This document shows, in pieces, positions 16,509 through 21,500 of a DNA stretch of 32,627 nucleotides. This stretch comes from Candidatus Uhrbacteria bacterium (lineage in GTDB: Bacteria; Patescibacteriota; Patescibacteriia; UBA9934; GWF2-40-263), in NCBI GenBank assembly GCA_016208545.1, contig JACQXU010000022.1, positions 1 through 32,627 on the forward strand. The letters run 5' to 3'. Below the pieces are notes generated by a model, which did no database searches, was not told the origin of the DNA, and was given only the letters and a program-made list of their open reading frames with translations. The translations under genes and the position numbers were made by a program. Each line of letters opens with the position of its first letter. Within the stretch, counting starts at the first letter, position 1.

Positions 16509-17267
16509 TTACATAACCTCCACAACAACCGTTGAAACGCCGTACAACAAAACAACTGCAATTGAACCGATGAAACCAGTCATTATTTTTCTCCATGCTG
16601 AAACATGCGACTCATCGCGCATGCCGGAAACCATATAATCAAATCCGCCTGCTAAAATTAAATTCACGGTCAAAATCCCAAACCAAAGAAGTAGAACCCG
16701 AAAAATACGCACACCAGTTTCAAAAAATGAATATGCTTGCAAAGACGCAGGAACAATATCAATTGCGGCAAGTGCCGGAAAGGCTAATCCGACTCCAAAA
16801 ACTGCAAGCACAAATACTGCAAGCAATGTTTCAATAATTTGTTTAACGCGAGTTCCGTCAGCTTTGCCTTGAACAGCTTTCATAACAGCTCCCATCGCTT
16901 TTCCCATTTCCTGTCTGCTTTTCACACCAGATTCTTCAAGAGTTTTTTTCACAATCTGTGTTAATTCGTCGTCGGACATTTGCTTAGGAAGATACGCCTC
17001 TAAAACCGCGATTTCTGCGCGAGCTTGAGAAGCTAGATCTTCGCGATTCGCGCTTTCGTATGACACTAATCCATCGCGCAACTGTTTCACTTGCGATCGA
17101 ATCACACCCAAAATTTCCTCATCTGAAAGTTCGTGCTGAACATCAATCTGTTTATTTTTCATTGCAGAACGCAACAAACGCAACGTTGAAAGCGTTGCGT
17201 CGTTTTTGCTTTTCATTGCGTCTTTCATCGCGTTTGTGATTTGGTCAGAAAGAGACATAGTATACAT
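16509..17267 (-). CDS. YqeY (GatB-like) domain fused to a signal-peptide/pilin-like two-helix module
   Basis: An unusual 252-residue fusion. Residues 4-150 are a complete YqeY/Asn-Gln-amidotransferase-like domain (MSLSDQITNAMKDAMKSK..., EAYLPKQMSDDEL, MGKAMGAVMKAVQGKADG) ending VKQIIETLLA, where normal YqeY proteins stop. Without a break it runs into VFVLAVFGVGLAFPALAA, which looks like a signal-peptide core and AxA cleavage site. Two more helices follow (RVLLLWFGILTVNLILAGGFDYMVSG and IMTGFIGSIAVVLLYGVSTVVV), laid out like the pilin module of the two adhesins upstream in this window. An in-frame ATG at 16883 has GGGAG 5 nt ahead (16889-16893), so the membrane part may also be made alone. The start could equally be the Met at 17258. 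YqeY is usually cytoplasmic and tRNA-linked by family resemblance only. Confidence 0.85.
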   Translation of the reverse strand: MYTMSLSDQITNAMKDAMKSKNDATLSTLRLLRSAMKNKQIDVQHELSDEEILGVIRSQVKQLRDGLVSYESANREDLASQARAEIAVLEAYLPKQMSDDELTQIVKKTLEESGVKSRQEMGKAMGAVMKAVQGKADGTRVKQIIETLLAVFVLAVFGVGLAFPALAAIDIVPASLQAYSFFETGVRIFRVLLLWFGILTVNLILAGGFDYMVSGMRDESHVSAWRKIMTGFIGSIAVVLLYGVSTVVVEVM

Positions 17268-17290
17268 AATGTCAAATGCTTAATGACAAA
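17268..17290. repeat. CAAATGACAAATGAC word repeat, left part
   Basis: Degenerate TGTCAAATG/AATGACAAATGAC units just upstream of the YqeY-fusion start. The array continues at 17481-17552; the 184-bp hairpin element 17294-17477 appears to have been inserted into it. Confidence 0.7.
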
Positions 17291-17293
17291 TGA

Positions 17294-17477
17294 CTATAGA
17301 CTTCACACTATGAAACAGGACTTAGAAATAAGACAAAATTGCGCAGGACGCAGTTTTGGAGCATTGAAAAACCACAGCGGTATCCGTAGATACCGTGAGG
17401 ATTTTTCAATGTGAAAAACAAGTTCTGCACAATTTTGGCTATTTATGGAGTCCTGTTTAATAGTGTGAGGTCTATAG
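17294..17477. mobile_element. Full-length hairpin (MITE-like) element, 184 bp
   Basis: The whole element folds back on itself. The outer 29-30 bp arms (from 17293/17294, and to 17477/17478, beginning ACTATAGAC.TCACACTAT) have two mismatches. The inner arms (about 17323-17384 against 17389-17448) match through AAAATTG.GCAG.AC and CATTGAAAAA, and the tip is CGGTATC-CGTA-GATACCG. TGA flanks both ends (17291-17293, 17478-17480), a possible 3-bp target duplication. It carries no open reading frame. It sits between rpsU and the YqeY fusion, so readthrough transcripts would carry a long stable hairpin. Confidence 0.82.
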
Positions 17478-17480
17478 TGA

Positions 17481-17552
17481 ATGACTAATGACCAATTTGG
17501 CATTAAAACATTTGACATTAATTTGTCATTTGCCATTTGAAATTTGACATTA
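17481..17552. repeat. CAAATGACAAATGAC word repeat, right part
   Basis: About 70 bp of AATGACTAATGACC, CATTTGACATTAA and TTTGTCATTTGCCATTTG units, partly inverted, between the hairpin element and the rpsU stop codon. It is related to 17268-17290. Confidence 0.75.
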
Positions 17553-17554
17553 CA

Positions 17555-17800
17555 TTATCTTCCCCTTGATGGCGGACGGACTTCTTCTTTCAATTGTCCG
17601 ATGCGCGCCAGATATTCGCGTTTTTCGCGAATTTCAATTTTGCGCAAAGCGCTTTGGCGTTGCTTATTTTTATTTGGCTTTGATGAATGAAAGCGAATTT
17701 TGCGAACTTCAAGCTGTTTGCCGCTTTGCTGAAGACGGCGGCTAAACCTGCGCAAAAGACTTTCAAAACTTTCACCTTTTTTTCGTTTGACTTCGACCAT
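17555..17800 (-). CDS. rpsU: Small ribosomal subunit protein bS21
   Basis: 81-residue basic protein of the 30S platform, involved in initiation. MVEVKRKKGESFESLLRRF matches the bS21 N-terminus (E-F-LRRF pattern), followed by a long basic helix and the tail RPPSRGR. It has an extended C-terminus compared with the roughly 58-70-residue bacterial norm. The reading frame is open a further 32 codons upstream, but that stretch is the translation of a REP element and TAGTAAG repeats, so I start at 17800. No Shine-Dalgarno; CTTACTAC lies 7 nt upstream of the ATG. A strong promoter at 17938-17967 is a plausible source of its transcript. Confidence 0.88.
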   Translation of the reverse strand: MVEVKRKKGESFESLLRRFSRRLQQSGKQLEVRKIRFHSSKPNKNKQRQSALRKIEIREKREYLARIGQLKEEVRPPSRGR

Positions 17801-17805
17801 AAAAT

Positions 17806-17849
17806 TGGTAGTAAGTAGTAGGTAGTAAGTATTAAGTAGCAGATAGTGA
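17806..17849. repeat. TAGTAAG/TAGTAGG heptad repeats upstream of rpsU
   Basis: Array GGTAGTAAGTAGTAGGTAGT... ending AGATAGTGAG. In the rpsU direction it forms the leader immediately before the ATG. Same family as 14482-14575 and 19586-19671. Confidence 0.8.
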
Positions 17850-17857
17850 GCAGATTT

Positions 17858-17922
17858 GGTAGCCGCGGGCTTTAGCCCGCGTTCGGGCGTAAACACAACG
17901 CATGCTAAAGCCTGCGGCTACC
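17858..17922. repeat. REP-type paired palindrome (REPIN-like), copy 1
   Basis: Outer arms of 19 bp with one mismatch (GGTAGCCGCGGGCTTTAGC at 17858-17876 and its complement at 17904-17922). The left half itself forms a GCGGGC-TTTA-GCCCGC hairpin. The GTAG at each outer edge fits the tetranucleotide that RAYT (REP-associated tyrosine transposase) proteins recognise. No RAYT gene is in the window. It lies in the predicted 5' leader of rpsU. A second copy is at 21248-21306. Confidence 0.8.
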
Positions 17923-17937
17923 GCACAGACGAGCAAG

Positions 17938-17967
17938 ATTATGCCGAATTTACCTAATTTTTGTCAA
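17938..17967 (-). promoter_or_regulatory. Strong sigma-70-type promoter pointing at rpsU
   Basis: On the minus strand: consensus -35 TTGACA (17967-17962), 18-bp spacer, -10 CATAAT (17943-17938). Transcription would start near 17931 and run through the REP element and heptad repeats to rpsU at 17800, giving a leader of about 130 nt. This is the best -35 match in the window. Confidence 0.7.
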
Positions 17968-17992
17968 GTTCCCAGACGTTTTGTGCAATACA

Positions 17993-18152
17993 GGTCGTTC
18001 GGACTCTTTTGTTCGCAGACATACAGAGCCGACTAGCATAAACGCTGGTTAACTACGAAGGTCACGTCGGCGATGGCTAAGCCGCCGCCACTCACGTTGG
18101 TATTTATTAACGCCAGACGGCGGCGGTCAAGAACAGAAGAGTCCGAACGATC
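17993..18152. mobile_element. 160-bp inverted-repeat element with two internal hairpins
   Basis: 22-bp terminal inverted repeats with two mismatches (17993-18014, 18131-18152; motif CGTTCGGACTCTT). Inside are two further stems: GCCGAC/GTCGGC (18028-18033 with 18066-18071) and GCCGCCGCC paired with GGCGGCGG (18081-18089 with 18119-18126). The second encloses CGTT...AACG. The predicted fold is a three-way junction. It starts 10 bp after the hisS stop. It could be a MITE or a structured RNA/terminator, and is unlike the other palindromic elements here in sequence and GC content. Confidence 0.7.
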
Positions 18153-18162
18153 TAAATCATCT

Positions 18163-19578
18163 TTAGCTTTCCGACACAGGTGAAAACCCTTCCGGTTTCA
18201 CACCTGAATCTTTTTGAAGTTTACGTTCAATCACTGAAACGACTTTTTTTGCGTCAATCGTTTCTTGCGCGCCAGATTCCATGTCGCGAATAATGATCGT
18301 TCCATCCAATACTTCTTTTTGTCCAAGAATCAACGTGAGTTGAACTCCGAGTTTGTTCGCGACTTCAAGCTGACCCTTAAGCGCATTTTTTCCAGCGGCT
18401 TCGGCAATCGGAATATGCGCTTTTCTAAATTCCTCAAACAAACGCAAACCAACTCTGCGCGCGGCATCTCCAAGTTGAGCAAAAAACACATTTGGAACAG
18501 GAATTGATGGTGGATTGATTCCTTTGTCAGCCAAAGCGCGAGCTGTTCTCTCGATTCCCAGTGCAAAACCGCACGCGGCTGTCGGACGTCCTCCTAAAAG
18601 CTCAATCAATCCATCATATCGCCCTCCTCCGCATAAAGCGTTTTGCGCTTTTTCTCCTTCGTCGCCTGCAAGCACAAACTCAAACACAGTGTGCGTGTAA
18701 TAATCCAAACCGCGCACGAGATGAGAATTTAACACATACGGAATTTCCACTTCATCCAAAAATTCCAAAACTTTCATGAAATGTTCTTTTGATTTTTCAT
18801 CAAGCCAATCCAAAATCTGCGGAGCTTCTTTCAAAAGTTCAATTGTTTCCGGCTCTTTGCTATCAAGAAGTCGCAAAGGATTTTTTTGCAAACGTCGTTT
18901 GTCGTCTTCTGAAAGTTTGCTTCTGAATTGCCTAAAGTAGGCCACGAGTTCGGTTAAATATGCTTGTCTGCAATCAGGTGTGCCGATTGAATTGATTTGC
19001 ACTTCAACATTTAACCCCAACTCCTCAAAAATCTTTTTAGCAATCAAAATTAACTGTGCGTCAATGATCGATTCGTTCCCACCCAACACTTCAAACCCAA
19101 CTTGGTGCAGTTGACGATAACGGCCAGCTTGCGGCCGGTCGTGACGAAACATCGGCCCTTCATACCATAATTTAACTGGCTGTGTGCGTTCGACCATTCC
19201 GTGTTCAATATACGCGCGAGCAACAGATGCCGTTGCCTCCGGACGAAGCGCAACCGAACGATTGGACGGATCAGTGAAAACGTACATTTCTTTTTCAACA
19301 ATGTCGGTCGCTTTTCCAATCGAACGCAAAAACAAATCCGATCGCTCCAAAATCGGCAAATCAATGCGGTCGAAACTGTACGCCTCGGCAAGAGCGCGGG
19401 AAGTGTCGCGGATCAAATTCCATCTCCCCTGCTCTTCCGGCAAGATGTCTCGAAATCCACGCAAAAGTTCAGGTGTGCCTTTTGATGATTTTTTTGAGTC
19501 TTCTTCATCTCCATCCTCTGTTTCAGGTTTCTTTACCGGTGCTTGTAAAGGCTTTGGTGTATTTCTTTTGAAGGGCAT
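18163..19578 (-). CDS. hisS: Histidyl-tRNA synthetase
   Basis: Class II synthetase charging tRNA-His. From residue about 36 it has GTPELLRGFRDILPEE, motif 1/2 elements (LRPEATASVARAYIEHGM, WYEGPMFRHDRPQAGRYRQLHQ) and the His-specific LVRGLDYYTHTVFEF. Motif 3 (GFALGIERTARAL) and a C-terminal anticodon-binding domain from about 365 follow. 471 residues; an extra acidic, Lys/Glu/Ser-rich N-terminal tail of about 34 residues precedes the normal start and looks disordered. CCTACTAT lies 8 nt before the ATG, a possible -10 box supplied by the heptad repeats. No Shine-Dalgarno. Confidence 0.97.
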   Translation of the reverse strand: MPFKRNTPKPLQAPVKKPETEDGDEEDSKKSSKGTPELLRGFRDILPEEQGRWNLIRDTSRALAEAYSFDRIDLPILERSDLFLRSIGKATDIVEKEMYVFTDPSNRSVALRPEATASVARAYIEHGMVERTQPVKLWYEGPMFRHDRPQAGRYRQLHQVGFEVLGGNESIIDAQLILIAKKIFEELGLNVEVQINSIGTPDCRQAYLTELVAYFRQFRSKLSEDDKRRLQKNPLRLLDSKEPETIELLKEAPQILDWLDEKSKEHFMKVLEFLDEVEIPYVLNSHLVRGLDYYTHTVFEFVLAGDEGEKAQNALCGGGRYDGLIELLGGRPTAACGFALGIERTARALADKGINPPSIPVPNVFFAQLGDAARRVGLRLFEEFRKAHIPIAEAAGKNALKGQLEVANKLGVQLTLILGQKEVLDGTIIIRDMESGAQETIDAKKVVSVIERKLQKDSGVKPEGFSPVSES

Positions 19579-19585
19579 AGATTTG

Positions 19586-19671
19586 AATAGTAGGTAGTAA
19601 GGTAGTAGGTAGTAAGTATATTTGTAAAAAAGCGAGTATACCTAATACTTACTACTTAATACTTGCTACTT
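19586..19671. repeat. TAGTAAG/TAGTAGG heptad repeats, inverted pair
   Basis: The 94-bp gap between lepB and hisS is filled with TAGTAGGTAGTAAGG-type units (19586-19622), a short spacer, and complementary TACTTACTACTTAATAC-type units (about 19637-19671). The arms can pair. The hisS start lies 8 nt beyond one end. Confidence 0.85.
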
Positions 19672-19672
19672 T

Positions 19673-20272
19673 TTACAAATTATACAACGGTGAATTAAAC
19701 GTTCCGAGTCGCGAAAGTGGAAGCCCGCGCACCCATACGCGGCCAATGAATCCAGCACGCTTCACGGCACCGAATGCGCGAGAGTCTAAACTTTCATCAC
19801 GATTATCTCCGAGCAAAAAATACTCATTCTCTCCCAAAGTTGTGCGAATTTTTCCGTCTGTTCTTTCATGGACAATATACGATTCTTCAAGAATAGTGCC
19901 GTTTGGATGTTCTGAAGTGTAAAGAATGATTTTCCCGTTTGTGATTTCAACTGTTTCACCTGGCAAACCAATAACACGCTTGATGAAAAACTGACGCGGA
20001 TCGCGCGGATATCGGAATACTACGATTTCCCCGCGCTCTGGCTCGCGAAGACGATACGAAAGCTCATCTATAATAAGGTATTCGTGATCGTAGAAATTCG
20101 GTTCCATTGAAGCGCCTTTAACGTAAAACGGTTGGATTAAAAAATATCGAATCGGAATTATAATCGCGGCCGAGACAGCAACAATTTGAATCACTTCCAA
20201 AATAAAAAAAAGAATCGAACCAAAGGTTCCTCCAAACCGATTCTGAAGTTTTTGCTCAAATTCTACTCGCAC
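19673..20272 (-). CDS. lepB: Signal peptidase I
   Basis: Membrane serine protease that removes signal peptides, such as those predicted on the two pilin-anchored adhesins here. One N-terminal helix (about 19-44), then catalytic Ser55 in GASMEPN and general-base Lys98 in FFIKRVIGLPGE. The conserved GDNRDESLDSR box is at 155-165. 199 residues is a normal short form. The start is GTG at 20272, 4 bp after the upstream stop, with no clear Shine-Dalgarno, suggesting coupling with 20277-20564. Confidence 0.96.
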   Translation of the reverse strand: MRVEFEQKLQNRFGGTFGSILFFILEVIQIVAVSAAIIIPIRYFLIQPFYVKGASMEPNFYDHEYLIIDELSYRLREPERGEIVVFRYPRDPRQFFIKRVIGLPGETVEITNGKIILYTSEHPNGTILEESYIVHERTDGKIRTTLGENEYFLLGDNRDESLDSRAFGAVKRAGFIGRVWVRGLPLSRLGTFNSPLYNL

Positions 20273-20276
20273 AAAT

Positions 20277-20564
20277 TTATTCTTTTTTTGGATTCAAAAT
20301 TTCGTGACAAACTTTAAACACATTGGCTGGAACCATTGAAGCAACTGCTTCAGCCAATTCGTCTTTTAACGGATGATCACCAAGTGCGCTTATCAATGTG
20401 TGTTCGTTTCTATTTATTGCCGCCTCTGTTCGCGCTCCAGCGTTGTCATATCGATCATAATCTTCATTAAAAGCTTCGTACGCACGCCGAAAATCCGCAA
20501 GTGGATCGCGTTCAATCCGAGGAAGGTAATCTTTGAAGATGTCTTCTTGATGTATTTCATTCAT
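20277..20564 (-). CDS. Small acidic hypothetical protein
   Basis: 95 residues, not recognised. Mixed charged, predicted helical, no transmembrane helix, signal or Cys. It opens MNEIHQEDIFKDYLPRIERDP and contains an Asp/Tyr/Arg-rich stretch (FNEDYDRYDNAGARTEA). It lies 4 bp ahead of lepB and has its own promoter with the -10 box 10 nt before the ATG, so it appears to be the first gene of the lepB transcript. Probably cytoplasmic. Confidence 0.75.
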   Translation of the reverse strand: MNEIHQEDIFKDYLPRIERDPLADFRRAYEAFNEDYDRYDNAGARTEAAINRNEHTLISALGDHPLKDELAEAVASMVPANVFKVCHEILNPKKE

Positions 20565-20574
20565 AAAGCAAAAA

Positions 20575-20603
20575 ACTATAAACAGTCTATCATAGTTCTT
20601 TAA
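20575..20603 (-). promoter_or_regulatory. Promoter for the 20277-20564/lepB unit, leaderless type
   Basis: Minus strand: TTAAAG (20603-20598), 17-bp spacer, TATAGT (20580-20575). The ATG follows after 10 nt, leaving a 5' leader of about 3 nt at most. The -35 is only fair. Confidence 0.55.
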
Positions 20604-20623
20604 AAATGAGAAGGGGGGAGCGC

Positions 20624-20650
20624 AAACAAAAAAAGCGCCAGGGAGGCGCT
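20624..20650 (-). terminator. Rho-independent terminator after the 20654-21148 gene
   Basis: Minus strand AGCGCC (20650-20645), 5-nt loop, GGCGCT (20639-20634), then a run of T residues broken by one G. It begins 3 bp after the stop codon at 20654. Confidence 0.85.
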
Positions 20651-20653
20651 AGA

Positions 20654-21148
20654 CTAGAGAGGATAGAGTTCGAACCTGCGAGGAAGAGGAAAAGACGCGC
20701 CAGACGGAAGCGAATTCTCGTCAGCAAAACGCCAGTTACTTTCCTCCATCAGTCTGTTATAGCTTGCGGCGAGCGAATTGTAGTCAACTTTTGCGGTGTC
20801 AAGATCAAAAAGAATGTCGTTATACTCGTTGTACGTTGCCTGACCGCCATCAGGGACGTTCACAAAAACATCCTCGAGTAATATCAGAACTCCTTCGTGT
20901 GCTTCGACAGTCTCGCGTTTGGACATGATCAGTGAACAGAGTTCATCGAGCGTTTCGTATCGCCGGAGGTCAGATCGCTCCTGCGACTCCTGCTGTCTCT
21001 CATCGATCCTGTCAGACTCGATCGCGCGACCGATTTCGAAAAAAGTCCAGATGAAGACCACGGCGACCATTAGTACGAGTAACGCCACACAGATCTGAAT
21101 AAAGAGTCTGATACCTGGATCCATTCTCTTATACTCGTCTTCACTCAC
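20654..21148 (-). CDS. Single-pass membrane protein with a cytoplasmic-type start and coiled-coil-like C-terminus
   Basis: Not recognised; 164 residues. I chose the GTG at 21148 because AAGGAG lies 4 nt upstream (21158-21153), the only good Shine-Dalgarno I found in the window. An ATG 7 codons earlier (21169) lacks one. A transmembrane helix at about 13-38 (IRLFIQICVALLVLMVAVVFIWTFF) is followed by a highly charged, probably coiled-coil region (IESDRIDERQQESQERSDLRR) and a longer helical domain. Type II topology is likely. It is bounded by a terminator, so it is a single-gene unit. A possible promoter is TTGACC at 21219-21214 with a weak -10 near 21192. Confidence 0.75.
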   Translation of the reverse strand: MSEDEYKRMDPGIRLFIQICVALLVLMVAVVFIWTFFEIGRAIESDRIDERQQESQERSDLRRYETLDELCSLIMSKRETVEAHEGVLILLEDVFVNVPDGGQATYNEYNDILFDLDTAKVDYNSLAASYNRLMEESNWRFADENSLPSGASFPLPRRFELYPL

Positions 21149-21223
21149 GTTTCTCCTTCCATCAAGCATTTGGCTTGAATCCTCAATATATTCTTAGCGG
21201 ATTTGACGAAAAAGGTCAAGAGA

Positions 21224-21240
21224 TTAGGTTTTGGGTTTTG
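21224..21240. repeat. GGTTTTGGGTTTTAGG word repeat, intergenic
   Basis: TTAGGTTTTGGGTTTTG beside the REP-type palindrome 21248-21306. A different word-like run, TCCGACTTCTGACATCTGAAAT, follows the palindrome at 21318-21339, just beyond the 3' end of tRNA-Val. Confidence 0.7.
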
Positions 21241-21247
21241 TGGTAAA

Positions 21248-21306
21248 GGTAGCCGCAGGCTTTAGCCTACGTGCGTTACAAGCACAGGCTAAAGCCTGCG
21301 GCTACC
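21248..21306. repeat. REP-type paired palindrome (REPIN-like), copy 2
   Basis: Perfect 21-bp inverted arms (21248-21268 and 21286-21306, beginning GGTAGCCGCAGGCTTTAGCC) around a 17-bp spacer. The arm matches the copy at 17858-17922, while the spacer differs, as expected for a REP doublet. It lies 32 bp beyond the 3' end of tRNA-Val and could end that transcript. Confidence 0.82.
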
Positions 21307-21338
21307 AATTTTAAATATCCGACTTCTGACATCTGAAA

Positions 21339-21415
21339 TGGTGGACGTTGGAGGACTTGAACCTCCGACCTTCGCAATGTGAATGCGACGCTCTAACCAG
21401 CTGAGCTAAACGTCC
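21339..21415 (-). tRNA. tRNA-Val (anticodon CAC)
   Basis: Complete cloverleaf on the minus strand. Acceptor GGACGTT/AACGTCC, D arm GCTC/GAGC, anticodon stem TCGCA/TGCGA with loop TTCACAT (anticodon CAC, reading GTG). The T arm is GGAGG-TTCAAGT-CCTCC, discriminator A, and CCA is encoded at 21341-21339. No intron. It has its own promoter (21429-21457), divergent from the lytR promoter. Confidence 0.95.
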
Positions 21416-21428
21416 ATAAACAAATTCA

Positions 21429-21457
21429 ATTCTATCACGATAATCATTGCTTTTCAA
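21429..21457 (-). promoter_or_regulatory. Promoter for tRNA-Val
   Basis: Minus strand TTGAAA (21457-21452), 17-bp spacer, TAGAAT (21434-21429), ending 13 bp before the tRNA 5' end. Its -35 lies 4 bp from the -35 of the divergent lytR promoter. Confidence 0.7.
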
Positions 21458-21461
21458 ACGC

Positions 21462-21490
21462 TTGCTTTTTCGTCATCACACCGATAAAAT
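21462..21490 (+). promoter_or_regulatory. Promoter for the lytR-der-pth-dprA operon, leaderless type
   Basis: TTGCTT (21462-21467), 17-bp spacer, TAAAAT (21485-21490), then 10 nt to the ATG at 21501. The expected transcription start leaves only about 3 nt of leader. This is the main reason to prefer 21501 over an upstream ATG at 21447, which lies before the promoter. Confidence 0.7.
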
Positions 21491-21500
21491 ACACACAAAC

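Noticed and set aside
17801-17896. 32-codon upstream extension of bS21
   Set aside because: The extension translates a REP palindrome and TAGTAAG repeats (LLLNTYYLLLTTNF), while the bS21 family begins at the internal Met.
17860-18150. CRISPR array near the palindromes at 17.8-18.1 kb
   Set aside because: The repeats are inverted, not direct with regular spacers, and no cas genes are present.
21447-21500. Upstream start for the LCP protein at 21447
   Set aside because: This start lies before the predicted promoter (-35 at 21462), so the codon would not be transcribed from it.
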